NCBI RefSeq assembly: GCF_014217605.1
Contig: NZ_CP043639.1
Coordinates: forward strand, 3,158,001 to 3,222,000
Source of the DNA: Sphingomonas sp. NBWT7
Lineage (GTDB): Bacteria; Pseudomonadota; Alphaproteobacteria; Sphingomonadales; Sphingomonadaceae
Length of the DNA: 64,000 nucleotides
Direction: 5' to 3'
Position numbers and translations under genes: made by a program. Under the pieces are notes generated by a model, which was not told the DNA's origin, did no database searches, and was given only the letters and a program-made list of their open reading frames with translations. Positions 22,804-31,669 of the stretch are shown here, piece by piece. How positions within the stretch are numbered: position 1 is the first letter of the stretch; each line of letters opens with the position of its first letter.

Positions 22804-24927
22804 TTATACCAGGGCGACGTGCAGCATATCGACCAGCTGGAAGTCCTTCAGCGGCGTGAAGGCAAGGTGCGTCTCGACATCGACGAACTCGGCCGCAGGG
22901 CCAGCGAACGCTCCGGCCGAAACCGAACCCATCGCCTGGCGCGCATCGTCGAGCCCGGAGAGCGGCGCCGAGTCGTGCGCCATCGGGCTGGTCGGCGCGG
23001 TGAAGCCCAGTTCCTCCAGCGTCGGTGCGGCTTCGTAGACGCGGCCGGCGGCGAACGCGTCGGTCACCGTCGGCATCGCCGACGTCGGCGCACCGTTGTA
23101 GCGATAGTAATACAGGCCGTTCTCTTCGCCGGCGAGCCGCAGCCCGGCGCTGAGATCGAGACCGCCCTGCAGCACGACACGCGACGTCGTCGCATTGTCG
23201 ATCACCAGCACGCCATTCGACGCGACGTTGATCACGCCGTCACGGTTCGGATCGGCGAGCGCCTTGTCGGTGACGATGAAGTCGTCGCGGCCGAAATCGG
23301 TGATGGTGTCGACGCCGCTGCTACCGTTGGCGACCTTGAAGACGAACGTGTCGACCCCGCCGTTGCCGGTCAGGCGATCGTTGCCCGCGCCGCCTTCGAA
23401 GGTGTTGTCGTTGACGCTACCCGTCAGACGATCGTTGAACGCCGAGCCGATCAGATTCTCGACGTTGACCAGGCGATCGCCCAGCGCACCGACATTGCCG
23501 ATGCCGGTCTGGAGCGACATGATCGCCCCTTCGGTAGCGGTTTCGTAGCTGACGGTATCGATCCCCGCGCCGCCATCGACGCGGTTCGCGACGCCGTTGA
23601 CGATGATGAGGTCGTTGCCGCCGCCGCCGACGGCATTCTCGATCGTCGCGCCGTACGCGATCGAGACGTTGTCGGTGAACAGGCCGTTGGTGAGGCCGAG
23701 TTCCTCGCGCAGACCGACGTAGAAGTCATAGGTCTCCTGCGAGCGCGGCGCGAAGCCGAGCTCGGCGCGCTTGGCGTTTACTTCCTCGAGCGAGGGGAAT
23801 TCGATCACGCCGCCACCCGACGAGAACGAGCCTTCGTTGAGGTCGATGATCGACGGCGTGTCCCAGCCCGAGAAGTCGAGCGTGTCGCGGCCGCCGGCAT
23901 CCCAGATCGTCACGATCGGGCGCAGGTTGAGCGTGAAATCGTAGGCGTCGTTGCGCGCGGTCGAGTTGAATCCGTACACGGTGTTACCCGTGCGCGTCGT
24001 CGTGTCGGCACCATAGACCTGCTGGATCGCGGCGATGTCGTGCACCAGCGGGGTCGCGGCATAGGCGAAGTTGGTCAGCGTGAAATCGATGTGCTGCGCG
24101 CCCGTCTCATAAGCGTCGAAATAGCTCATGATCGAATACTGGCGCGAATCCTGCGCGAACTTCGCATCGTTCGCGTAGGTGATCGGATCGGGCTGGCCAT
24201 CACCGTCATTGTCGTCGGTCGCGTTATAGTCGCCCGGATGGCTGAGGCCGATCGCGTGACCGATCTCGTGGATCATCGTCGTCACGGCGTAGTAGCTGTT
24301 GGCGAGCGGGTTGAAGTTCGACGAAACGAAGCCGTCGATCCACACGTCGCCGCCGAGCCGGCCGACTTCGGAGAAATCGTACTGGTCCTTGTACGCCTGA
24401 TCGAGACCCGCGCCGAACGGCAGATAGGCATAGGCCTGCGCACCACCGGTGGAGGTGTTGCCGAACGTGATATCCGCGTCGAACGACTTGGTCTCACGGA
24501 ACGAGATGCTGGTCACCTCATCCCACAGCTTCATCGCATCGCGCGCAATGCCCTTCTGGCCGGCATTGAAGGCGGAGAAATTCTCCTTCTCGCCCTCGGC
24601 GAAATAATCGGTCCCCGTGGCGTTGAAATAATAGCTGTTCTGCAGCTCGCCGTAGTTCTTCCAGAAGCCGTAGTTCAGGACGCCGTCGTTCAGCTCGCCG
24701 TAGTTGTTGACGTACCAGTTCTGGCCGGTGCGCACGAGATTGTCGGCAACCTCGTCGACGGTCCAGATCGGCTTGCCGTTGAGTGAGCCGCCGGCATCGG
24801 GATCGACCGAGCCGTAGGAGACGTAGCGCCCGTCGTCCCAGAAGGTGTTTTCAGGATGCGTGCCGCTGCCGCCGACACAGGCGGGGCACTGGCACATCGC
24901 GCCTGTTGGCGCGTCTACATTCGACAT
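22804..24927 (-). CDS. serralysin-like M10 metallopeptidase with RTX-type repeats
   Basis: The 707-residue product is a secreted zinc protease of the serralysin type. The catalytic motif HEIGHAIGLSH has H220, E221, H224 and H230, with a Met-turn at SIMSYF. Downstream are degenerate glycine/aspartate calcium-binding repeats (GGGGNDLI, GGAGID, GSAFNDRLTG, GGAGNDRLTG). There is no N-terminal signal peptide, as expected for type I secretion. The N-terminus has an unusual CxCxxC cluster (Cys12, 14, 17). No type I secretion genes are adjacent. A GGGAGG ribosome-binding site precedes the ATG. The C-terminal 100 residues after the repeats are uncharacterised. Confidence 0.9.
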   Translation of the reverse strand: MSNVDAPTGAMCQCPACVGGSGTHPENTFWDDGRYVSYGSVDPDAGGSLNGKPIWTVDEVADNLVRTGQNWYVNNYGELNDGVLNYGFWKNYGELQNSYYFNATGTDYFAEGEKENFSAFNAGQKGIARDAMKLWDEVTSISFRETKSFDADITFGNTSTGGAQAYAYLPFGAGLDQAYKDQYDFSEVGRLGGDVWIDGFVSSNFNPLANSYYAVTTMIHEIGHAIGLSHPGDYNATDDNDGDGQPDPITYANDAKFAQDSRQYSIMSYFDAYETGAQHIDFTLTNFAYAATPLVHDIAAIQQVYGADTTTRTGNTVYGFNSTARNDAYDFTLNLRPIVTIWDAGGRDTLDFSGWDTPSIIDLNEGSFSSGGGVIEFPSLEEVNAKRAELGFAPRSQETYDFYVGLREELGLTNGLFTDNVSIAYGATIENAVGGGGNDLIIVNGVANRVDGGAGIDTVSYETATEGAIMSLQTGIGNVGALGDRLVNVENLIGSAFNDRLTGSVNDNTFEGGAGNDRLTGNGGVDTFVFKVANGSSGVDTITDFGRDDFIVTDKALADPNRDGVINVASNGVLVIDNATTSRVVLQGGLDLSAGLRLAGEENGLYYYRYNGAPTSAMPTVTDAFAAGRVYEAAPTLEELGFTAPTSPMAHDSAPLSGLDDARQAMGSVSAGAFAGPAAEFVDVETHLAFTPLKDFQLVDMLHVALV

Positions 24928-24976
24928 TCATTCCTCCCTGATCAACTGTTTGCGTCGCGCAAGCCGAACACTCTGC

Positions 24977-25020
24977 GTCCGACCAACCCGACTGGAATGG
25001 TCGGGCGGTGACGGTCGGAC
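24977..25020 (-). promoter_or_regulatory. competing inverted repeats in the serralysin leader
   Basis: Three related blocks lie 50-95 bases before the protease start: GTCCGACCA, TGGTCGG and GGTCGGAC. The first can pair with either of the other two, so two mutually exclusive hairpins are possible in the 5' leader, or the blocks could serve as operator sites. No transcription start is known. Confidence 0.35.
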
Positions 25021-25151
25021 GTCGATCGAGGCGGTCTTGCGATTGCCGTGCGTGAACAAATCTTTTTCTTGTTATGTTCGCAGGTTTGGCCGCCCCGGCC
25101 GATTTGTCAATCGCTACAATTGCTGTGGGAAAAGAATAAGGTGAAAAGTCG

Positions 25152-26477
25152 TCAGGCCGCCGCCGCGAATAGTGTGCGACCGACCAGGGAATTCGGGCCC
25201 GCACCGGTAATCTGCAATGTAACAATATCACCTATTGCAACGTCGTCTTCGACCAGCACCGATTGCAGCCACGGCGATTTGCCCAGCATCTGTCCGGCGA
25301 GCTTGCCGCGCCGCTCGATCAGCACCGCGCAGGTCTTGCCGACGCTCGCCGCGTTGAACGCATGCTGGTCACGGTTGAGCGCCGCCTGCAACCGCTGCAG
25401 CCGCTCGTCCATCACCGCGGGCGCGATCTGGTCGCCCATGTCTGCCGCGGGCGTGCCGGGGCGCGGGCTGTACTTGAAGCTGAACGCCTGCGCGTAGCCG
25501 ACCGCGTCGACGAGGCTCAGCGTGTCGGCGAAGTCCGCCTCGCTCTCGCCGGGGAAGCCGACGATGAAATCCCCCGACAGCGCGATGTCGGGGCGCACCG
25601 CGCGGATGCGGTCGAGCAGGCGCAGGTACGAATCGCGGCTATGGCTGCGGTTCATCGCCTTCAGCACGCGGTCGCTGCCCGCCTGCACCGGCAAGTGAAG
25701 GAACGGCATCAGGCTCTCGACGTCGCCGTGCGCGTCGATCAGCCCCTGTTTCATGTCGTTCGGGTGGCTGGTAGTGTAGCGGATCCGCGCGAGCCCCGGG
25801 ATACGATCGAGCGTGCGGATCAGATCGTGCAGCCCGCGCCCGTCGGCATCCTCCCACGCGTTGACGTTCTGGCCGAGCAGCGTGATCTCGCGCGCGCCGG
25901 CGTCGACCAGCGCCTTCGCCTCGTCGACGATCGCCGCGAACGGCCGGCTGACTTCGGCGCCGCGCGTATAGGGCACGACGCAATAGGTGCAGAACTTGTC
26001 GCACCCCTCCTGCACCGTCAGGAACGCGGTCGGCCCCACGCGGCGCCGCGCGGGGAGGGCACCGAACTTCGAGGCGAGCGGCATGTCGGTATCAAGTGCC
26101 GGCGCGCCCGCGGCCGCGGCGGAAACCAGCGCGGGCAGATTGTGATACGCCTGCGGCCCGACGACGACGTCGACCTTGGCGCGGCGCACGATCTCCTCGC
26201 CTTCGGCCTGCGCGACGCAGCCGGCGACCGCGATCATCGGCGCGTCGAGCGCGCGGACGCGGCGGTCCTTGCGCAGCCGGCCGATGTCGGAGAACACCTT
26301 CTCGGTCGCCTTCTCGCGGATGTGGCAGGTGTTGAGGACGACCAGATCGGCGTCGGCGGCGTCGACCGCGGTCATGCCCTGGCCGGCCATCAGCTCGGCC
26401 ATCCGCTCGCCGTCGTAGACGTTCATCTGGCAGCCGAAGGATTTGACGGCAAAGGTCTTTGGGGTCGGTTTCACCAT
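25152..26477 (-). CDS. miaB: tRNA-2-methylthio-N6-dimethylallyladenosine synthase MiaB
   Basis: MiaB is a radical-SAM methylthiotransferase acting on i6A37 of tRNAs. The N-terminal UPF0004 domain has three cluster cysteines (FGCQMN, NTCHIR, AGCVAQ). The radical SAM motif CDKFCTYC follows, then a C-terminal TRAM domain, giving 441 residues. A GTG 36 bases upstream would add an Arg-rich extension. The ATG beginning MVKPTPK is closer to the family. It normally precedes phoH-ybeY. Here the protease gene lies between them. Confidence 0.94.
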   Translation of the reverse strand: MVKPTPKTFAVKSFGCQMNVYDGERMAELMAGQGMTAVDAADADLVVLNTCHIREKATEKVFSDIGRLRKDRRVRALDAPMIAVAGCVAQAEGEEIVRRAKVDVVVGPQAYHNLPALVSAAAAGAPALDTDMPLASKFGALPARRRVGPTAFLTVQEGCDKFCTYCVVPYTRGAEVSRPFAAIVDEAKALVDAGAREITLLGQNVNAWEDADGRGLHDLIRTLDRIPGLARIRYTTSHPNDMKQGLIDAHGDVESLMPFLHLPVQAGSDRVLKAMNRSHSRDSYLRLLDRIRAVRPDIALSGDFIVGFPGESEADFADTLSLVDAVGYAQAFSFKYSPRPGTPAADMGDQIAPAVMDERLQRLQAALNRDQHAFNAASVGKTCAVLIERRGKLAGQMLGKSPWLQSVLVEDDVAIGDIVTLQITGAGPNSLVGRTLFAAAA

Positions 26478-26556
26478 CGCGCGGCTATAGCGGCGGCGCG
26501 GCCGTTTCGCCACCGCCCCCCAGCCTGCGGCGCTTAGCCCTTAATGCCCGCCGGCC

Positions 26557-27282
26557 TTAGCCCTCGCCGCCCGCCGCGGCGATCCGCGCCCGTGCTTCGG
26601 CCGCGGTCGCCTTGCGGCCGGGCACGTCACGCGGATCGAACGGCTCGCAGAAGGTCAGCGTCGCAGTGAAGTTCCCGCGCCGGCGCAGCACGCGCGCGGC
26701 ATGCGCCTGCCCCGGCTCGTCGCCGACCCAGGCGAGCTCGCGCGTCGCCGCGCCGTAATCGATCCGCACCGGCTGAACGCGCACGCCCGGCGGCGGCGGA
26801 TCGAGCACCGCGAGCAGCGCGGCCTTGAACGGCAGCAGCGTCGCGCCGTCGCCGGTCGTCCCTTCGGGGAAGACGGTGATCGCCTGATTCTCGGCCAGCG
26901 CGTCGCGCAGCAAATCGATCTGCTCCGCCACCGCCATCCGGTCCTCGCGGCGCACGAAGATCGTGCGGTTGAGCGTGCACAGCCAGCCGACCAGCGGCAC
27001 CTGGCGAAGTTCCGCCTTGGCGACGAACGCGCTGCCGCTGCGCCCGGCGAGCAAGGGAATGTCCATCCAGCTCAGGTGATTGGAAACGAACACCACGTCG
27101 TGCGTCAGCGGCGTGCCGATCGTGCGCCGCCGCGCCCCCACGATCCAGCCGACACCGGCAAGGAACAGCCGCGGCCACGGCGAGGGCAGGCGGAAGAGCC
27201 GCCACAGCGCATGCAGCGGCAGCGCGCCGAGCAGCGCGGCGACGAGCGCGGCCAGCCGCAGCGCGATACGGATGCGGCCCAT
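26557..27282 (-). CDS. plsC: 1-acyl-sn-glycerol-3-phosphate acyltransferase (PlsC family)
   Basis: The 241-residue membrane-associated acyltransferase has the HX4D catalytic box in NHLSWMD and the substrate motif FPEGTTGDG. An N-terminal hydrophobic helix (about 7-30) anchors it. PlsC acylates lysophosphatidate in phospholipid synthesis. Specificity could also be for ornithine lipids. It lies upstream of miaB on the same strand and about 20 bases after an MFS gene. Confidence 0.86.
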   Translation of the reverse strand: MGRIRIALRLAALVAALLGALPLHALWRLFRLPSPWPRLFLAGVGWIVGARRRTIGTPLTHDVVFVSNHLSWMDIPLLAGRSGSAFVAKAELRQVPLVGWLCTLNRTIFVRREDRMAVAEQIDLLRDALAENQAITVFPEGTTGDGATLLPFKAALLAVLDPPPPGVRVQPVRIDYGAATRELAWVGDEPGQAHAARVLRRRGNFTATLTFCEPFDPRDVPGRKATAAEARARIAAAGGEG

Positions 27283-27301
27283 CGTCGCGCCCGGTGCGGC
27301 G

Positions 27302-28861
27302 TCAGGCGAGGTCCGGCTCGCCCGCCGCGCGCGCGCGCGCCTCGCGGCTCGCCTCGGCGGCGGGGACGAGCCTGAACGCCGCGATCGCCGCCGCCAGTGT
27401 TATCGGCACCGTCACGAGCAGCGACAGCATGCCGGTCGACAGGCTGCCGGTCAGCGACGAGACGCGTCCTGCGAGATACGGCCCCATCGCGAGCCCGATC
27501 AGCGTCGTGCCGATGAAATAGGTCGCTGTCGCCGTCCCGCGCATCCGCGGCAGGACGAGATCCTGCGTCGTCGCCGCGGAAGATCCCAGACCCCAGCTCG
27601 CGGTGAACTGCGCGAGGAACAGGCAGACGTAGAGGACGATCGGCGTGTCGGTGGTGAAGGCGATCGCCATGAACGGCGCCGGGATCACCGCACCCAGCGC
27701 GACCATGATCAGCCGCCCACCCGGATGCTTCCTGCGCAACCGATCGCCGAGGATGCCGCCGACGGTGACGCCGAGGAAGCCCGACAGAGCGCCCTGGCCG
27801 CCGAGGATCAGCCCCGCCTCGGCCGGCGAGATGCCGAGATCGCGCATCGCATAGGGTGCCGCCCAGAAGCCCGCGGCGTAGCTGAGAAAGGCGTTGAGGC
27901 CGTAAGCGACCACCGTGCACAGGAACGCCGGCGTGCCGACGATCAGCGCGAAGGTCGGCGGATCGCGAAAGCGCAGCGTGCTCGCCCAAGAGAAGACCGC
28001 ATAGACGCCGAGCCCGACTGCAATCCACTGGGGCAACGGCTCGCCGAAGCTGACCAGGAGCGCTATGATACCGATGATCACGGCGGCGGCGATCACGTTC
28101 GTCACCAGCACGCGCGTCCCGTGCCGCGCCGCGCCGATCAGCGTCAGCGGCGGGATGATCGTGACCAGCTCTTCGAAGAACGCCTTGAACGGCGTCGGAT
28201 GTGGCTCCTGCGCCAGCCCTTCGGAGAGCCCGCGCACCGGCTCGCGCAGCGTCGCGATCCACAGCGCGATGACGAGGCCGGGGATGCCGACCGCGAGGAA
28301 TGCCGCCTGCCAGCCGACCAGCCCGAACGGCCCGCCGCCGGGATAGGCGCGGTTCCAGTTCTGCACGATCAGCCCGCCGATGAACAGCGAGATGCCGCCG
28401 CCGACGTAGATCCCGGCCGAATAGATCGACAGCGCCGTCGCGCGCAGCCGCTTGGGGAAATAGTCCGAGATCAGCGAATAGGCCGACGGGCTCGCCGTCG
28501 CTTCGCCGATGCCGACGCCGATCCGCGCCGCGGCGAGCTGCCCGCCGGTGCGCGACAGCCCCGACAGCGCGGTCATCGTCGACCACAAGGCAAGCCCCGC
28601 GCTGATCAGCCGCACGCGGTGCCAACTGTCCGCCAGCCGGCCGAGCGGGATGCCGAACAGCGCGTAGAACACGCCGAACGCGGTGCCGTACAGGAACCCC
28701 AGATCCTCGTCGCGCAGGTTCAGGTCGCGCTTGATGTCCTCGGCCAGGATCGAGATCACCTGCCGGTCGATGAAATTCAGGATGTAGACCACGAACAGGA
28801 TCGACAGCACGTACCAGGCATAGCCGGTGGCACGGTATTCACCGTCCGCGTCGGTCGTCAT
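27302..28861 (-). CDS. MFS transporter, spinster-like
   Basis: The 519-residue protein has about twelve hydrophobic helices and MFS signatures such as NFIDRQVISILAEDIK after the first helix and GRLADSWHRVRLI in the loop between helices 2 and 3. The type is common in sphingomonads and is similar to spinster/sugar-acid carriers. The substrate is unknown. The ATG used follows GGGAGGGG. A longer upstream frame reads into thpR and is rejected. It is probably co-transcribed with plsC. Confidence 0.86.
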   Translation of the reverse strand: MTTDADGEYRATGYAWYVLSILFVVYILNFIDRQVISILAEDIKRDLNLRDEDLGFLYGTAFGVFYALFGIPLGRLADSWHRVRLISAGLALWSTMTALSGLSRTGGQLAAARIGVGIGEATASPSAYSLISDYFPKRLRATALSIYSAGIYVGGGISLFIGGLIVQNWNRAYPGGGPFGLVGWQAAFLAVGIPGLVIALWIATLREPVRGLSEGLAQEPHPTPFKAFFEELVTIIPPLTLIGAARHGTRVLVTNVIAAAVIIGIIALLVSFGEPLPQWIAVGLGVYAVFSWASTLRFRDPPTFALIVGTPAFLCTVVAYGLNAFLSYAAGFWAAPYAMRDLGISPAEAGLILGGQGALSGFLGVTVGGILGDRLRRKHPGGRLIMVALGAVIPAPFMAIAFTTDTPIVLYVCLFLAQFTASWGLGSSAATTQDLVLPRMRGTATATYFIGTTLIGLAMGPYLAGRVSSLTGSLSTGMLSLLVTVPITLAAAIAAFRLVPAAEASREARARAAGEPDLA

Positions 28862-28904
28862 CCAATCCCCTCCCTCAAGCAACTCGGCCCGGGGTAACAG
28901 AGCA

Positions 28905-29447
28905 TCAGGCGAGGGGCCAGCGGGCGATTGGCGTGTAGCTCGCCCCTGCCTGGCCGAGGTGGCTCTCGTACAGCACGAGGTGCGGCAGCGCGAACGGCGC
29001 TGAGCGCAACGCGGCATGCCGCGCGAGCCACGCGCCAACCGCTTCCTCCGCGCCCAAACTGCGCGGCAGCCGCGCCAGCGTGACGTGCGGCAGATAGGCG
29101 CGCCGTTCGGGCGGCAGGCCGACGCGCACCATTGCCTGGTCGACCTTGCGGTGCAGCGCTGCCAGCGGCTCGTGCGGCGCGAGCGCAGCCCACAGCGCCT
29201 CGCTCCGCCCGCGATGCTCGAACCGGCCGACGCCGGCGAGCGATACGGTGGGCGTCGGCGCGTGGAGGCTCGCGAGCGCCGCGGCGATATCCTCCGCCAC
29301 CGGGCGATCGACCGCGCCGACGAAGCGCAGCGTCAGGTGCAGCTGCTCGTCATCCTGCCAGCGCGCGCCGGGCACGCCGTCCATCGTATCGATCAGCGTC
29401 TCACGGATCGCCGGCGGCGGGCGCAGCGCAACGAACAGACGGTGCAA
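28905..29447 (-). CDS. thpR: RNA 2',3'-cyclic phosphodiesterase ThpR
   Basis: The 180-residue protein belongs to the 2H phosphoesterase family (LigT/ThpR). Two HxT motifs form the active site: HLTLRFVG near residue 40 and HVTLARL near 123. The family opens 2',3'-cyclic phosphate to a 2'-phosphate and may also reseal tRNA halves. It begins MHRLFVALRPP, typical of the family. It is divergent from the BI-1 gene with about 130 bases between starts. Confidence 0.9.
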   Translation of the reverse strand: MHRLFVALRPPPAIRETLIDTMDGVPGARWQDDEQLHLTLRFVGAVDRPVAEDIAAALASLHAPTPTVSLAGVGRFEHRGRSEALWAALAPHEPLAALHRKVDQAMVRVGLPPERRAYLPHVTLARLPRSLGAEEAVGAWLARHAALRSAPFALPHLVLYESHLGQAGASYTPIARWPLA

Positions 29448-29575
29448 TCCCGCGCTCCTTTCTCGCCCTCATGTGACGAACTGTTGCCACCCGCCCGCCA
29501 GCTTGAACTTTAGGCCCGCGCACGCGATATTCCGAACGGGTCCGGCCCCTTGCCGGACGAAGGAGCAAACTGACA

Positions 29576-30322
29576 ATGGCCAACTGGTCCGACCCCCGTC
29601 CGACCGCGAGCGCGTTCGGCGCGAGCGTACCGGGCACGCGTGGATCGACATATGATGCGGGCCTCCGCAAGTACATGCTGTCGGTCTATAACTACATGGC
29701 TTCGGGTGTGCTGCTCACCGGCATCGTCGCGATGCTGTTTTCCAGCGGCGGCCGCGACAGCATGGCGGCGCAGGTCTTCATGCAGCCGGGCATCCTGAAG
29801 TACATCATCATGTTCTCGCCGCTGGCGTTCGTGATGGTGCTCAGCTTCGGGATCAATCGCCTGTCGACCGGCACTGCGCAGCTTTTGTTCTGGGCGTTCG
29901 CGGGCATCATGGGCCTGTCGATGTCGACGATCTTCCTCGTCTACACCGGCGCCTCGATCGCGACGACGTTCTTCGCCACCGCGGTCGCCTTCCTGTCGCT
30001 CAGCATCTACGGCTATACGACGAAGCGTAACCTGCAGGCGTTCGGCACCTTCCTCATCATGGGCGTCGTCGGCATTCTCGTCGCCTCGCTGCTCAACATC
30101 TGGCTGAAGTCCTCGGCGCTGCAGATGGGCATCAGCGCGATCGGCGTGCTGCTCTTCGCCGGCCTCACCGCCTACGATACGCAGCGCATCAAGGAGATGT
30201 ACGCCCACGTCGCGGGAACCGACATGATGGGCAAGGCCGTGATCATGGGCGCGCTGTCGCTCTATCTCGACTTCGTCAACATGTTCCAGTTCCTGCTCTC
30301 GTTCCTCGGCCAGCGCGAATAG
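29576..30322 (+). CDS. Bax inhibitor-1 / YccA family membrane protein
   Basis: The 248-residue protein has seven hydrophobic segments and matches the BI-1 family, with TYDAGLRKYMLSVYNYMASG at the start and the conserved AYDTQRIKEMY and DFVNMFQFLLSFLG near the end. Members form pH-sensitive calcium leak channels or inhibit FtsH (YccA). An intrinsic terminator lies just downstream, so this is a single-gene transcript. Confidence 0.92.
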   Translation: MANWSDPRPTASAFGASVPGTRGSTYDAGLRKYMLSVYNYMASGVLLTGIVAMLFSSGGRDSMAAQVFMQPGILKYIIMFSPLAFVMVLSFGINRLSTGTAQLLFWAFAGIMGLSMSTIFLVYTGASIATTFFATAVAFLSLSIYGYTTKRNLQAFGTFLIMGVVGILVASLLNIWLKSSALQMGISAIGVLLFAGLTAYDTQRIKEMYAHVAGTDMMGKAVIMGALSLYLDFVNMFQFLLSFLGQRE

Positions 30323-30363
30323 TCGCCGCCCGGTCGCACGATCGAACCTAGCAACGAATACCG

Positions 30364-30397
30364 GGCCCGGCGGGGAAACTCGCCGGGCCTTCTCTTT
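30364..30397 (+). terminator. intrinsic terminator after the BI-1 gene
   Basis: A nine-base-pair stem (GGCCCGGCG with CGCCGGGCC) closes an eight-base loop and is followed by TTCTCTTT. The position about 40 bases after the stop fits a Rho-independent terminator. Confidence 0.85.
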
Positions 30398-30423
30398 GCC
30401 GCCAGTCCGGAAAGCCGCCAGCG

Positions 30424-31236
30424 ATGCGCCTCGCGATCACCGCCCACCTCGATTACGGCTTTCCCGAGCCCGCCGACGTCCTGCTCCAGATCGAGGCGGC
30501 GGCGATGGCCGATCAGCGGCTCGAGGCGCAGTCGCTGACGATCTGGTCGGACAATCCGATCGCCGCGATCCGCGGCGAGGAAGGGATCGGCCAACGCTGC
30601 TGGGCGCGTGCCGACCGGCGGCTCGTCGCCGATTACACCGCGACCGTGCGGGTCGAACGCCAGCCCATCGTGCTCCAATCGCTCGGCGCCACGCCGGTGC
30701 GCGCGCTGCCGTCCGCCACCGTCCGTTACCTGATGCCCAGCCGCTACTGCGAGTCCGACCGGCTCGAGCATTTCGTGCGGCGCACCTTCGCCGGACTGTC
30801 GGGCGGCGCGCTCGCCGCGGCGCTGGTCGATTGGGTGCGCGGCGCGCTCGAATACAGCAATGCGGTCAGCGACGGGCGCACCACCGCGCTTACCACCTTT
30901 GCCGATCGTCGCGGCGTGTGCCGTGATTACGCCCACCTCCTCGTCGCGCTCGCCCGCGCCGCGGAAATCCCGGCGCGCTGCGTCGCGGCCTACGCGCCCG
31001 GCGTCGATCCGCCCGATTTCCACGCCGTCGCCGAACTCTGGCTCGACGGCGCGTGGCGGCTCGTCGACGCGACCGGCATGGCATCGGCCGCCGATCTGGT
31101 GCGCGTCGCGGTCGGGCTCGACGCGACCGAGATCGCGTTCATGACGATCTTCGGCACCGCGACGCTGTGGCGCCAGACGGTCAAGGTCGAACGGCTCGGC
31201 GACGACGGGGAACACGGCTCGGCGCCGGATCGTTGA
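30424..31236 (+). CDS. transglutaminase-like cysteine peptidase family protein
   Basis: The 270-residue protein has the transglutaminase-like core. The catalytic cysteine is in RRGVCRDYAHLLVALARA, the histidine in FHAVAELW and the aspartate in LVDATGM. An N-terminal beta domain (about 1-120) resembles that of bacterial transglutaminase-like proteins. There is no signal peptide. The role may be proteolysis or amide transfer on unknown substrates. It is followed by a small charged-protein gene. Confidence 0.85.
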   Translation: MRLAITAHLDYGFPEPADVLLQIEAAAMADQRLEAQSLTIWSDNPIAAIRGEEGIGQRCWARADRRLVADYTATVRVERQPIVLQSLGATPVRALPSATVRYLMPSRYCESDRLEHFVRRTFAGLSGGALAAALVDWVRGALEYSNAVSDGRTTALTTFADRRGVCRDYAHLLVALARAAEIPARCVAAYAPGVDPPDFHAVAELWLDGAWRLVDATGMASAADLVRVAVGLDATEIAFMTIFGTATLWRQTVKVERLGDDGEHGSAPDR

Positions 31237-31263
31237 GCGGGCGTATCGATGGAGAGACGAGAA

Positions 31264-31482
31264 ATGCCCGAACAACAACCCCCGTCGCAGGACGCCGGCC
31301 GCGACAAGTCGATTGCCAAGCGCCTCGACAAGCATCCCGAGAGCAAGGATGCGCAGCTCGATGCCGGCCTCGATGAATCGATGGACGCTTCCGATCCGCC
31401 GTCGAGCACGCAGCCGGGCCACGCCGATCCCGCGCCGTCATCGGGCTATGATGCGGAGGCCGAACGTCAGCGCGACGCCTGA
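31264..31482 (+). CDS. small acidic hydrophilic protein, 72 residues
   Basis: I do not recognise a domain. The sequence is highly charged and rich in Asp, Ser, Pro and Gln (DKSIAKRLDKHPESKD and AGLDESMDASDPPSS), probably disordered. I recall similar short proteins in other sphingomonads, but have no function for them. An upstream ATG adds five residues, but GGAGAGACGAG sits before this ATG. It lies 28 bases after the transglutaminase gene. Confidence 0.62.
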   Translation: MPEQQPPSQDAGRDKSIAKRLDKHPESKDAQLDAGLDESMDASDPPSSTQPGHADPAPSSGYDAEAERQRDA

Positions 31483-31530
31483 TTGTTGCGTTCGCGCCGC
31501 ATCTTTCACGCTTTTATGACAAATCGGCTC

Positions 31531-31565
31531 GGTTCGTCGCATCGTATGTTGCGGTGCGACAAACC
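31531..31565. repeat. long imperfect hairpin in an intergenic region
   Basis: Outer arms GGTTCGTCGCA and TGCGACAAACC differ at one position, and pairing continues inward with two G-U pairs to a three-base loop, so about 15 of 16 positions can pair. It lies about 50 bases after a small gene and 105 before the next start. No U-tract follows on either strand, so it is not a standard terminator. Confidence 0.55.
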
Positions 31566-31669
31566 GCGTGTTCGTATCTGAACGCCGGGCATCGCGGCGT
31601 TAAGGCGGCCGTTAACCATCTTGGCGCACGATGCGTCGGTCTGGAATTGTCCGGGGCGGGGTGGTCGAT

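Noticed and set aside
22714..24786. A 690-codon plus-strand frame opposite the serralysin gene
   Set aside because: Arg/Val/Asp-rich shadow in GC-rich DNA. The minus strand carries HEIGHAIGLSH and RTX-type repeats, and the terminator fits the minus gene.
27080..28897. A 605-codon plus-strand frame opposite the MFS and plsC genes
   Set aside because: Shadow frame rich in Arg, Asp and Gln. The minus strand encodes recognisable transporter helices.
31600..31615. TTAA, 8 bases, TTAA, resembling a CtrA site
   Set aside because: The CtrA consensus has a seven-base spacer. Here it is eight, and there is no other support.
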